A stretch of 64,000 bases of DNA. Source: Okapia johnstoni (lineage: Eukaryota; Chordata; Mammalia; Artiodactyla; Giraffidae). The stretch spans positions 23,348,001-23,412,000 of the forward strand of contig CM044314.1 in assembly GCA_024291935.2 (NCBI GenBank). The letters run 5' to 3'. Shown piece by piece: positions 54,141 to 64,000 of this stretch. Under the pieces are notes generated by a model. It did not search any database. It was not told the DNA's origin and saw only the letters and a list, made by a program, of their open reading frames with translations. Each line of letters begins with the position of its first letter. The stretch's first letter is position 1. Both the position numbers and the translations under genes were made by a program.

Positions 54141-55554
54141 TGCCAGGCACCCCACCTGCTGCCTTCCAGCCAGCAACAAAAGCAGCCACCACCACCCCCT
54201 CCCAGCCAGGCAGCCTCTGCTCAAATTCTTGTCTCCAGTAAGAAGTATTCAGCTTTAGAGCAAGTCTCCAAAATTCTCCACTTTGTTCAAATCAAGAACA
54301 AAACCGAGAGCGGGTAAGAACTTGTACCGAGAATCGTCAGAATATTCCCTCTGTAAGTGCAGTAAAAGTATTTCTAGAAGACTTTGAAGAAATGACCACA
54401 TCCATTTTTGAAAACATTGACTGCAAACAAATATCCTGCTAAGTCAAATTACCTCAAAGGCGGACCTAAATTAGGAGTGATGAATTTAAAAGAATGAACT
54501 GTGCTTCACTAGTGCTTCGTTTGCGTGTATATGAGTGTATCTAGATGGCAGTTTTCCCATCAGTGGTTACCCTGTCTGATGCATGTCTTTGTATGTGCTT
54601 GTTCACATACAGTAGTACTCACTTTCATAGAAACCTAGCTTCATAGGAACCTGGTGTCTCCTGAATTGACAAGTAGCACCGAAGAATAGCCAACGGAAAG
54701 CACGGTCTGTGTCGCCATGACCCGAATTTGCCTCACTCTTCAGTGGAAAGAGAAATACGGAGAAAGTGGCACACCTGTAAGGAAAAAGCAGCCCGAGGGT
54801 CAAGGCAAAGGACTTTCAGGAGACCAGCAGTTTCTGCGTCTGAAGACATGATAGAGGAAGTCTTCAAGCAGCCCTCTAACTCCCAGAGCAGGGATCATCA
54901 ACACTGAGCGCAGGTGGGGGAACTCAGGGCACCAGTCCCACCAGCTGGGGTGGTCGCTATTACTCAACTCAGAGCTGAGTTCACTGATCATGCATCCACT
55001 GCACTAGGACTCCTCTAACCTCTTACCCGGGTCTGAATTAATCTGATTCCTTTTGTGATAGGAACACTGCTCACAGGTAAGGAGATCTGCCTGGGTCCAC
55101 AGGACTCCATCCTGTGACAGTCACTCAGGAAGATGGGTGTGGAAAATGTCAATTCAACTGTGAAAATATTGCAATCTTGCTCTTTAAAATGATCCACCCA
55201 CTTAAAATAGATCTGTAAAAACTGGAGATTAGATTGGTGCTTATTTCAACAGCAAGGCAACTATACAAAAAAGGCCTCTTGGAGGTAAAAGAGCATCCTG
55301 GGTGGCCTAGTCTGCCATCACCACCGACAGTGATAGGCACCAGCCACCAGCTTTCAATCTTGGCTGCCTGAATGGTGGGCATAGCTGAAGCAAAGGGCGT
55401 CAAAAGCAAATCTATGCAGCAGTGATACACCTCTCTCCCCTCTTACATTCCTCACTCGTTTCTTTCTTCTGTTTTAAACAGGAATCTAATCACCTCTGCT
55501 GCAAACTGAATGGCCTTTTATAAAAAATCAGTGGTACGAGAAGCAGCAGGACCC
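54141..55554. other. Single-copy stretch, no recognised gene
   Basis: 1.4 kb without recognised repeats. Frames of 60-93 codons on the minus strand (54603-54803, 54800-54991, 55149-55430) are unrecognised. Confidence 0.45.
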
Positions 55555-56480
55555 TGCTTCGCTGCTGGTGGGAACACACACAGTCCAGCCACGGTGGAGG
55601 ACAGCTTGGCAGTTTTTAATAAAACTAAGTAAACTCTTACCACATGATTGAGCAATTATGTTCTTTGGTGTTTACCTAAAGGAGCTGTAAACTTCTGTCC
55701 ACACAAAACCTGTACACAAATGTTTATAGCAGCTTTATGTACTACTGCCAAAATTTGCAAGCAACCAAGATATCCTTTAGTAGGTGAATGGATGTATAAG
55801 GTGTAGTGCATGCGTGCATGCTAAGTCACTTCAATTGTGTTTGACTCTTTGCAACCATATGGACTGTAGCCCGCTAGGCTTCTCTGTCCATAGGATTCTC
55901 CAGGCAAGAATACTGGAGTAGGTTGTCCTGTGCTCTCCTCCAGAGGATCTTCTTGACCCAGGGATTGAACCCACTTCTCCTGACACTCCTGTATTACGGG
56001 CAGATTTTTACCACTGAGCCACAAGGGAAGCCCATAAGCTGTAATACATCCAGACAATGGAATGCTATTCATAGCTAAAGAGAAATATGCTATCAAGTCA
56101 TGAAAAGTCATGGAAAAATATTAAACAGACATTGCTAGTGGAAAGCAGCCAGTCTAAAAAGGCTACATACTGTATGATTCCAACTATATGATATTTTGGA
56201 AAAGGCAAAAGTATGGAGACACAAAAAGTTCAGTGGTCACCAGGGTTTAGGGGGCAGATGAATAGGTAGAGTACAGAGGATTTTAAGGCAGTAAAACTAT
56301 ACTGCAAGATACTATAATAGTGGATATAAGTCATCATATATTTGTCCAAACTCACAGAATTCATACCAAGAGTGAACCCTAATGTAAACTACGGACTTGG
56401 GATGATTATGATGCATCAGTGTAGGTTCATCAACTGTAATAAATGTATCACCTGCTGGGGGACACTGATAACGAGGGAGG
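55555..56480 (+). mobile_element. Old L1M 3' part, sense, split by a SINE
   Basis: cttcgctgctggtgggaaca, tttatagcagctttatgtac, cgaccaagatatcc-like gcaaccaagatatcctttag and gtaggtgaatggatgtataa, then after the SINE taatacatccagacaatgga, atgctattcatagctaaaga, tactgtatgattccaactat and gtggtcaccagggtttaggg. This is the typical end of an old L1 ORF2 and 3' UTR. No usable frame. Confidence 0.85.
55806..56033 (-). mobile_element. Bov-tA SINE (longer variant) inside L1M, with TSD
   Basis: Antisense, gctaagtcacttcaattgtg to gagccacaagggaagccc, with the extra ctcctgacactcctgtatta segment of the longer subtype. ataaggtgta (55796-55805) and ataagctgta (56034-56043) flank it, one mismatch. Confidence 0.94.
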
Positions 56481-56533
56481 CCGGACTTGGGGGGTCAGGA
56501 GGTATACGGCAAATCTCTGTACTTCCCCTCCAT

Positions 56534-56685
56534 ATTTTTAAAAACTTTTTATTTTATATTGAAATACAGTCAATTGACAGTGCTGTGACAGTTTCAGGTG
56601 GATGACAAAGGTACTCAGCCATACATATATATTATCCATTCTCCTCTCCTATCCAGGCTGGCACATAACATTGAGCAGAGTTCCC
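56534..56685 (-). mobile_element. L1 3' UTR fragment, antisense
   Basis: ttaaaaactttttattttat, gaaatacagtcaattgacag, tgacagtttcaggtggatga and ggctggcacataacattgag: the same 3' UTR type as at 1.1 kb, truncated after gagcagagttccc. Confidence 0.82.
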
Positions 56686-58051
56686 TTCTCCTCAAAGTTT
56701 CTGTGACCCTAAAACTGTAAGATTGTCTTTGAAGTCCAGTGGTGGATTCAGGAATCGGGAATAAGTGGTTGATTTTGGAGCATGTGGCTCTTGCAGTGAA
56801 AAACCAAGTCACAGAAAGAGCTGGCAATTTTTCCTCTATCTCATCCTTTCTTCCTCTTTGGTAGACAGAGAAGAGAAAGAAGATAAAGAGCCTGGACCCT
56901 GGAAAGGCCCTGGGCCTGTGGTCAATCTAGGTCACTCCTGGGCCTCCCTCAGAGCCCAAAGTGGCTGACCATCCAGAGACTCAGCAATACCCACCCAGCA
57001 CCTTCTGTCACATAAGAGGAAGAGCTGGCCATGGAGACAGGCTGAAAAAGCAATTTCACAACAGCTGTCCCCAAAGTTTGGAAATGTATGTGCTCTGATT
57101 TAGTCTAGCAAATGCAGTTTGAAAACACAGCTAAGTTTTTATAAGTGATTACCAACTATCGGTTTTCAAAGTAGTTCATGTGTGGCTTTCCCCGACGTCC
57201 AGATTTATGTGGGCAGACTTAGAATGTGAAGTATTCAGAAAACAAAAACTTCAGATATCTTGAAGTTTCATACTCTGAAGTAAGGAGAACAGAGTGGAAA
57301 TAGAACACCTGGTCGTCATAGGTGCCGCTGAAGAAATGTTGGGCTTGAAGACATGACTGCACTGCAGAGCCCTTGGGAACTGGGAAATTCCTGCTGCCAG
57401 GCTCCATGCAGACCTGTTTGGTCCAAAATTCTGGTATGGGCAGCACTGGGCATCTGTTTGGCTTTAATTCCTCAGAGGATCATATTGTCCAGGCAAGGCT
57501 GGGATCACTACCCACAGAGTTGATGAGGGAGCACCTTGTTTTGTCCTGGAGAAGCAAGCATGGACGGAGTCCTGGCTGAGCTCTTTACTCAGGGGGAAAG
57601 ACCCTTCTACCAGAAATTAGAAATCAAGTTATTTTGTTACCTAAAAAAAAGCAGAAGTGGCATCATCAAGAATGCATGTTTTCCCCCCATGGCAACTGTG
57701 AACATGTCTCACCAGAAAGTGAGACACCAATGCCCAGAATGCTTTTACCTCTTGTGTTTTCGTATCAGTCAGAACATGGTGCCTCTGGGTTTTGTCACAG
57801 AGGAAGAGAACCTGGAGTCAGGGAGCCGGGCAGCGCAGTGTCTCTGCACTATCAAGGGGCACACCTGGCCACCAAGCACGTCCCTTTGCAGCTCACACCA
57901 TCAACCCCTGCGTGGGCTCTGGGGCAACGGGAACCCAAAAGTACCCAAAGCACGGACTTGTGGGGGCAAGAGATGAGAGCAGAAGAAAAACACACCATGT
58001 GACAAGAACAGAAATGATTCAAAAACTGGATTCCTAACCACGTGGAACAGT
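56686..58051. other. Single-copy stretch, no recognised gene
   Basis: Three overlapping plus-strand frames at 57536-58037 (81-146 codons, different phases) and a minus frame at 57219-57446. The 146-codon product shows scattered Cys but no zinc-finger spacing or known motif. Most likely non-coding. Confidence 0.35.
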
Positions 58052-58063
58052 TTTCAGCAAATG

Positions 58064-58271
58064 TGGTGGTTTAGACACTAAGTTGTGTCCGACTCTTGCA
58101 ACCCCATGGACTAGAGTCTGCCAGGCTCGTCTGTCCATGGGATTCTCCAGGCCAGAATACTGAAGTAGGTTGCCGTTCCCTTCTCCAGGGGATCTTCCTA
58201 ACCCAGAAATTTAACCCAGGTCTCCTGCATTGCAGGCAGATTCTTTACCAACTGAGCTACAAGGGAAGCCC
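58064..58271 (-). mobile_element. Bov-tA SINE with perfect TSD
   Basis: Antisense, complete, ending gagctacaagggaagcc. A perfect 12-bp duplication tttcagcaaatg lies at 58052-58063 and 58272-58283. Confidence 0.97.
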
Positions 58272-58283
58272 TTTCAGCAAATG

Positions 58284-60089
58284 GATAATACATTATCCCA
58301 ACATAGCTCTTTCTCTAGGGGACATCATCAGATGAGTCTTCACAGTGTTTTCACGAGCTACGTTAAGAATCAAGAATTGTCTCTTTTTACAGGAAAAATA
58401 AAAGCAAGGACATACTAAAGTGTGAGATGTGCCCAATGCATCTTCCCCTCTGGTCCCCACCCATAGAGAATTCTAAGGCCAGCCCCGAGGCGGAAGAGGT
58501 GAATTGAGCCAGCGGTGAGTGGTGAGTCAAGCTAGAAATCTACTTTCTGCTCTAACAGTGGGGGCTTGATTTCTAAGGATGGAAGTGTCCAGTCTTTCAG
58601 AGGCAGCAGCCCAGCCTTTGACACGTAACAAGCTGTGAGCACCACATTTGTCCTGGAGACTGTGGACACCAGCGGATGCCCCTACCAGGTTGCGTGTGTG
58701 TTCCAAGGGCCCGGGCTGCGCTCCACTTTACTGCATTCTTGGAAAGTCTTCCAAGCCCCTCTTCCCAGTGCTGCTCAATGCAAGTGGCAACTCTCCGTCC
58801 TGCTGCAAATGTATGCCTGAGACAGATATCTTGACACAAACGAAGCTTTAGGGCTAAGTGATATTGGGTGAAACACATAGGATGACCTCCAACGATTCAT
58901 GTAGGCTTTTAGTGCTGGGGAAGTTTATTAGTTAATGAAGAAAGGAGTAAACAAATTACACTTTATCTGGGGCTGTTGAACGAAAATGAAAGGTACCAAT
59001 ATACTTTAATTTCCTATGTCTGTTTCACAAGTTCTATTAATAATTAAAATTGCTATTCCCTCCATGTCACATTCTATATTGCTTTTTTGAGACAGTATCA
59101 CCCATCACTTATTCAACATGTATCTTTATAATCATTATCAACACAGGAATTGTCAGTAGGGGAATTGTGCAATTTTGAGTATTCTTTTAGCTTTGTTTAG
59201 GGAAATATGCTTTCCCGAAGAAGCTGTGTGTCTGGAATTTGCTACAAATCATGGACAGATTGCGTTATGCTCCACCCTGGAAAGCCCTTCCCTCTTCCAA
59301 GATCTGACCCTCTATGACCTACCTGATCCCAAATCTGATCCTCTAAGAACACTAGAACCCACGTTGAAGAAGCAAAACCCCCAAGGAGACATTTGACTCT
59401 CTTTGTTCACCTCCTTAGAAGGACTATTTTACACCTTGAGATGGAAATTGAAAGATCAGTTAGGAACTCAGCCCTAACTTGGAAACAGCAGCCAATGTTC
59501 TCATTTCATCTTTAGTGGTCAGCTTGAACTTGATCCTTGTAGCTAGAGGAGTTTCCTCTGTGGGTAATTTTAAAAACGGAACAACAATGACAAAAAACTC
59601 GCTAAAAATGTGGAATTTTCTTCTTATTTTGCCCCTTAATATTATAATTGCTTTATCCAAGTGTCCAAATAAAATATCCAGAGATCATAATTCTGATTCC
59701 AATATGTTTACTCTGTAGCCACAGATCCCGCAAGAGTCTATGGGTGGTACAGGGGAATAAGATGGGGAAATGAATCTCTATTTTCATTCACCTCTAACTG
59801 AAACATAGTGCTGACCTTGGTTGTGAATGTGACTGTGGGCAACAAACCACAGCTGGGTAAGCAGTTCTCAAGGTCCTGTCATCTGAGAAATATCAAGTGT
59901 TTGCAGGACAAATGGCATTGTTGCCGACAGATACATAGATGGTTGTGTACATGTGTAAAAAAATATTATTCTGAAAACAAGCCCACAGACTTCACACTGT
60001 CAAAGGAGTCTGTTGTTCAAAAAGGTAAAATTTCATCCAGCGATGATAAATAAGACAGGAACAAGGTTCAACTGGGCAATAATATGCCT
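58284..60089. other. 1.8-kb single-copy stretch, no recognised gene
   Basis: No repeats recognised. Frames of 60-93 codons (58597-58878 minus, 59175-59396 plus, 59479-59718 plus) are unrecognised. Confidence 0.45.
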
Positions 60090-60108
60090 GTGTGTGTGTG
60101 TGTGTGTG
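60090..60108. repeat. (TG)n run at the SINE tail
   Basis: About nine TG units immediately at the 3' tail side of the antisense Bov-tA. Confidence 0.9.
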
Positions 60109-60329
60109 ATAAGTTGTTTCAGTCATGTCTGACTCTTTGAGACCCCATGGACTGTAGTCCTCCAGGCTCCTCTGTCCATGGGATTCTCCAGCCAAGAATA
60201 TTGGAGTGGGTTGCCATTCCCTCCTCCAGGAGATCTTCTTGACCCAGGAATCAAATCCGTGTCTCTTGTCCATTAAGTCTCCTGCATGGGCAGGTGGGTT
60301 CTTTACCATTAGGGCCACCTAGGAAGCCC
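60109..60329 (-). mobile_element. Bov-tA SINE (longer variant), antisense
   Basis: taagttgtttcagtcatgtc to agggccacctaggaagccc with the longer subtype's insert (cttgtccattaagtctcctg). aatatgcc (60081 on) and aatatgtc (60330 on) may be a short duplication that would include the TG run. Confidence 0.93.
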
Positions 60330-60469
60330 AATATGTCCATATGCCCTTGAAACTCAAGAACACACTAGTTAAGATGGAATTCACAGGGTGTACTTTATAA
60401 CATATCTCCAGACTTCATTCTCTCCTGATTGCAACCCTACCAGAGAGGCAAAGGAAACACAGGTCAGGT

Positions 60470-60600
60470 TTTGTCACCCTCAGAGCGCTGGGCACAGAGA
60501 GGCCTGCCGATGCTCAAGGTCACACAGATGGGAAGCTGCCACATGAGACCTTGTCTCCTCACCCGTGTTCTCTCTCCAGGCAGTCAGCCACTTGCAGGTG
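60470..60600 (+). mobile_element. Possible MIR fragment
   Basis: gatgctcaaggtcacacaga and tgggaagctgccacatgaga fit the MIR segment around aaggtcacacagctagtaag. Only this part is convincing. Confidence 0.45.
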
Positions 60601-60676
60601 TGAAAGTGAGAGCAGCCAATCCTTTAGTCTTTTTGACTGCTGTCTAACTCTTTAGGGGATCTCAGTCCTCTTATGG

Positions 60677-60870
60677 GCTTCCCAAGAGGCGCTAGTGGTA
60701 AAGAATCTGCCTGCAATGCAGGAGATGCGGCAGGACCTGTGATTTCGATCCCTGGTTAGGGGAGATCCACTGCAGTAGGAAATGGAAACCCACTCCAGTC
60801 TTCTTGCCTGGACTACAGTCCATGCAGTTGCAGAGTCAGACATGACTGAGCAACTGAGCACACACACAAC
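60677..60870 (+). mobile_element. Bov-tA SINE with internal deletion and AC tail
   Basis: ggcttcccaagaggcgctag, gtaaagaatctgcctgcaat, ggggagatccactgcagtag and ttcttgcctggactacagtc, where the gagaatcccatggacagagg segment is missing, then gacatgactgagcaactgag and (AC)n. cctctta recurs at 60667 and 60872, a possible short duplication. Confidence 0.92.
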
Positions 60871-61429
60871 CCTCTTACAGTGTGGCTCTCCGAGACTTGG
60901 ATTGGCAGTTCTGTCGTGTATTCTGTCCTCCAAAATACTCCCTCTCAGTCTGTCAGTCTGTCCTGCACCTTTCTGGGGAGAATGCAGCTTCTCCGGGGAG
61001 AACCAGAGCCTATTTCACAGATGCAGCAGCTTAGTGCATCCCACTAGAAAGATGAGTGTGCCGGTGAGTTCCTGACCAAAGGGAGAAAAAAAATCTCATC
61101 ACCTGCTCCAAAACAGGAGAGAAAGGAGATGAGGTAGTAGCAGTAGGGAGGAGAGAGGGTAAGTCAGGAAAGGGAGGATGCAAGCAAGACAATGGAGAAG
61201 CAGGGCCAGGAGAACTGTGGAAGGCGTGAGAGGATGCTCAGGACTGACCTGAGGGAGAGGGGCGGGAGAGGGTGAGGTGAGGCTCAGAGGCCACTGTGAG
61301 CTTGTCCTGCCCTCTTCGCTATTTATCTGGGGTAATTTGTGTGCTTTACAATAATAAATCTGTATAATTTGAAGTCCTCTGGTTTTCTCTGTTTTTAAAG
61401 CAATTCTTTTCCTGTGTTTCTTTCTATAG
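60871..61429. other. Single-copy stretch with purine-rich tract
   Basis: AG-rich 61105-61280. No gene recognised. Confidence 0.45.
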
Positions 61430-61677
61430 GGACCAGGGAGACCTGGTTCAAACTCCATCCTGGGGTCTCCAAACAGTGACACCCTCAGCCTCATTTTCCC
61501 CACCTGCAAGAACCCAGCCCCTTTTACAATGAGGACTGTGTTGGGGGGTGGGGTAGGGAAGGTATGTGAACCCCAGAGAATGGCCTGGCTGCCCCAGCTC
61601 TCCACCTGCAAACGCACCTCACCAGCCTTCTCCAGCAGCATCTCAAGCTCCCTGCAGCCATCCCCTGCCCACCCCAC
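61099..61677 (-). other. Unrecognised 192-codon open frame crossing a MIR
   Basis: The longest non-LINE frame in the window. Its C-terminal third (LLALLLHCLACILPF, LLLLPHLLSLLF) is the translation of a purine-rich tract and so looks hydrophobic by composition. Its middle reads antisense MIR (about 61430-61535). There is no known domain, and the frame depends on repeat sequence. Probably spurious; exonised MIR cannot be excluded. Confidence 0.1.
61430..61535 (+). mobile_element. MIR SINE fragment
   Basis: gagacctggttcaaactcca, tgacaccctcagcctcattt, tccccacctgcaagaa and cccttttacaatgagg are the MIR middle region in order. Confidence 0.75.
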
Positions 61678-61742
61678 TCCCTCTTGCCTTCACTCTCCTG
61701 GGTGTTTTTTCCAGGGCATTTGGTCCCATTCAACATACTATG

Positions 61743-61949
61743 TGGGGCTTCCCTTGTGGCTCAGATAGTAAGAATCAGCCTGCAATATGGGAAACTAGGG
61801 TTCGATCTTTAGCTCGGGAAGATCTCCTAGAGAAGGAAGTGGCAACCCACTTCAGTATTCTTGCCTGGAGAGTCCCATGGACTGAGGAGCCTGGCGGACT
61901 ATAGTCCATGGGATCACAAAGGGTCAGACATGACTGAGCTACTAACACT
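61743..61949 (+). mobile_element. Bov-tA SINE 1 of a serial pair
   Basis: ggggcttcccttgtggctca to gacatgactgagctactaac. Flanked by aacatactatg (61732-61742) and aacatactgtt (61950-61960). Confidence 0.95.
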
Positions 61950-61960
61950 AACATACTGTT

Positions 61961-62183
61961 GGCTTTCCCGGTGGCCCAGGAATAGAGAATCTGCCTGCAG
62001 TGCAGGAGCCACAGGAGACATACGTTCAATCACTGGGTCAGGAAGATTCCCTGGAGAAGGGCATGGCAATCCCCTCCAAGTATTCCTGCCTGGAGAATCC
62101 CATGGACATAGAAGCCTGCTGGGCTATAGCCCATGGGGTTGCATAGAGTCAGACATTATTGAAGTGACTTATCATACACGCAC
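61961..62183 (+). mobile_element. Bov-tA SINE 2 of a serial pair
   Basis: ggctttcccggtggcccagg to gacattattgaagtgactta and a short tail. Flanked by aacatactgtt (61950-61960) and aacatactgtc (62184-62194), so it shares the middle duplication with SINE 1. Confidence 0.95.
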
Positions 62184-62194
62184 AACATACTGTC

Positions 62195-62639
62195 AACTTG
62201 CTTATCTGTTCATTGGGCAGGTACTCACACCCTGGTCCCCAAAATGAGCTCTGAAAAAGCAAAACATTGTTCTGTGGTCCTCGCCACATCCCCACCCTGG
62301 GCCTGTGCTGTCTGGTGGTCCCAAAGAACCAGCCAACAGTTGTTCATCCCGGGAGCAGAGAGGGCAGTCGTTGGGGGGTTTATTGGTTATTAATTCTGAA
62401 GCAGTCTCCCAGGTCCTACCCTCAGCATCAGAGTCAGCCCTGGAAGGATGAAGGGTTATCTGCATAGCTTGACCCTTTCATTCAAGGTCAGATTCTGCAG
62501 AGGCCCCAGAGGACAGGAGTCGGGGAAGGAGAAGCTTGGACTGACAGCCCGGGGCATCTGTCCTGAGAAAAGGGAGACTCTGGGCTGCGGGCTCAGCCCT
62601 GTCTGGCTCTGTCCACACTCCAAGCTGAGTGCAACCATC
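62195..62639. other. Single-copy stretch, no recognised gene
   Basis: Frames of 60-87 codons on both strands; none recognised. Confidence 0.45.
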
Positions 62640-63150
62640 CTGTGGCTGGCAGGTCACACTTAGCAGACCTTTTTTACGCAACCATTCTTGTGGTGGGCTC
62701 TCCTGCCTGGTATCTGGGACATCTGCCGGAAATCAGGCACCGTCTGTGGGATTCCGCAGCCATCTCAGCTGGCCTCCTGCTGCCGTTGAATGAAGCCACA
62801 GCCCAGGCCTGCCTCCCAGCAAAGCGGTGAAAGAGGCAGCTTGGTTCGGGCCATCAATCAATCCTGGTGTTGTCATCCGAGGCGGATCTCACGCAAAAAT
62901 AAAATCAAAACCCCCGATCCAAAATATCCTCCGAGGGAGGAGGCTGGAAGCTCTGCCTGCGGTGGGCAGGCTGGGACCACAGCATCTGGGATTCCTAATT
63001 ATAGGGGGGCTTGGGTCCCAGAGCGTCACATGGGAGCGGAGATGTGCCTGTCTGCCAGCCTTCCAACTGTCGCCCTGGCCACCAGCTTCCTCACAGCATC
63101 AAGACAAAAACACAGACTTCCCTGTGCCCCAACGAGCTTTCCCACATCTG
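62640..63150. other. Repeat-free stretch, possible conserved non-coding element
   Basis: No repeat recognised and several CpGs retained. The core contains ggccatcaatcaatcctggt, gttgtcatccgaggcggatc, aaaataaaatcaaaaccccc and gattcctaattatagg. The paired ATCAAT motifs and TAATTA are homeodomain-type sites. Two overlapping frames (138 and 116 codons, different phases) are unrecognised. A regulatory role is inference only. Confidence 0.25.
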
Positions 63151-64000
63151 TCGGAAGATTTTTCACTTTTCTCTTAAGGGTCAATTTTAGATTTGGGGTC
63201 AGTTAGCAACCCACTCCCATTCTTAGATGAGGCCTGCATGTCCTAAAAGAATAGTTCTCTTTTTAAATTCTCACTGCAGGTAAAAGATATATTCACTAAT
63301 ATCTTTGTGGGGTGCGGGGTGGGGGGGAGGATTTATTGCCAATGTGTTGGAAAAGTAATATTTCCCTCCAGACCTTTCTCTCAAGGAGCTTGCTGTATCT
63401 CTTCCAGTTGTGTCTTCTAGACCAGGGTATGGCCAGTGGGCAGTGGGGAGCTGCAGAAAGTGTCACAGAGCTGGACCACTGGGAAATTCTAGAAGACACA
63501 GGCAGATTCAAGGATACACTAGGCTCAACTGGAGTGCGACCCGAGGGAGGAAGGGGCCATCGATGTGGCCTGGGGTCCCTCAAGTAAAGAGAGAGAGGTG
63601 CTGACAGTGGTAGGCAAGAGGCACCATGCCTGGGGCACCAGACTGAAATCCTGAGACCACAGCTCTGTGGATAAAGCAATGACCATGTGAGTCTCAGATG
63701 AAAGGAATATACAACATGGGAGCAGCAGTTCCTCCAACAGAAGAGTTCAAAAGGAGACACAACTGGTAAAGAAGAAGACAAACTTGTTTCAGGGACCACC
63801 AAGATTTAGACAATGGTGGGGACATTGGTTTGGAGAGTGAGTTGACATTATAAGAGGAGACAAGGTCTCCAAGGAAGTGATTACTGAAAAAAAATTGATC
63901 AAGATGGAAAGTACACTCACATGCTCATTTGAGATAAAGAGAAAGAATTATTCACAAAAATAAATCCAGGAAGCAGCTGAAAGTAAGAAAGTACCATCAG
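63151..64000. other. Single-copy stretch to window end
   Basis: A G-rich run lies at about 63307-63328. A minus-strand 168-codon frame (63296-63802), Ser/Pro-rich with no recognised motif, spans most of it; the opposite strand is also open in part. No repeat recognised. Confidence 0.35.

Noticed and set aside
57536..58037. Overlapping plus-strand frames of 81-146 codons as a gene
   Set aside because: Three phases are open at once, there is no motif or splice context, and codon content is unremarkable.
61099..61677. Membrane protein suggested by the leucine-rich C-terminus of a 192-codon frame
   Set aside because: The hydrophobic stretch is the translation of a purine-rich tract and the middle is antisense MIR.
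1..64000. A previously undescribed gene system, CRISPR array, operon or phage-like module
   Set aside because: Both strands were read for repeats with spacers, collinear genes, ribosome-binding patterns and phage or plasmid genes. Everything recognisable is mammalian interspersed repeat; none of those structures is present.

Overview
The window is nuclear DNA from a ruminant, almost certainly a bovid (cattle, bison, yak, sheep or goat; the sequence alone does not decide which). The evidence is the repeat content: BovB (RTE-type) LINEs, the SINEs Bov-tA and Bov-A2 that borrow the BovB tail, a CHR-type tRNA-derived SINE, artiodactyl L1 3' ends and ruminant-type retroviral LTRs, over older mammalian layers (MIR, MLT1-like LTRs, MER5-like and Tigger-like DNA transposons, old L1M). 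I found no host gene, no functional tRNA/rRNA gene, no CRISPR array and no bacterial-style operon. All long protein-like frames with recognisable identity are decayed LINE reverse transcriptase or endonuclease remnants. Family names are assigned by recognition, not by database search.

Layout. 0-9 kb: GT-rich repeat, L1 3' UTR, CHR SINE with target-site duplications (TSDs), a Bov-A2, a 5'-truncated L1 carrying the ORF2 C-terminus, and two BovB fragments in tandem that appear to sit in an older L1. 9-25 kb: old LTR-like repeats, short BovB pieces (one with a clean 11-bp TSD), MER5-like copies, a 35-bp minisatellite and an old L1. 25-31 kb: an antisense retroviral LTR, MIR, Bov-tA, Bov-A2, and the longest BovB of the window (28.3-30.3 kb) with endonuclease and RT remnants around an internal deletion. 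31-38 kb: several Bov-tA with clear TSDs, a three-layer nest (old repeat, L1, Bov-tA), and a sense retroviral LTR with TATA box and polyadenylation signal. 38-47 kb: more SINEs; a BovB inserted in the TG tract of an L1 3' UTR; a fold-back BovB composite at 44.1 kb; BovB and L1 in sense. 47-56 kb: MLT-like LTRs, Bov-A2, MIRb, AC/AT microsatellite, a head-to-head Bov-tA pair, and an old L1 split by a Bov-tA. 56-64 kb: mostly single-copy sequence, then two Bov-tA inserted one after the other at one site (61.7-62.2 kb) and a repeat-free stretch at 62.6-63.2 kb that is the best candidate for conserved non-coding DNA.

How the parts relate: BovB and L1 are autonomous retrotransposons; Bov-tA and Bov-A2 carry a BovB-derived 3' end and are thought to use BovB machinery, while CHR is thought to use L1. 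The nesting order and TSDs give a relative history: MIR/L1M/MLT first, then artiodactyl L1, then BovB, Bov-tA and Bov-A2. I did not find an undescribed biological system. The unusual items are structural: serial insertion at one target, inverted or deleted BovB derivatives, and microsatellites next to SINE tails.
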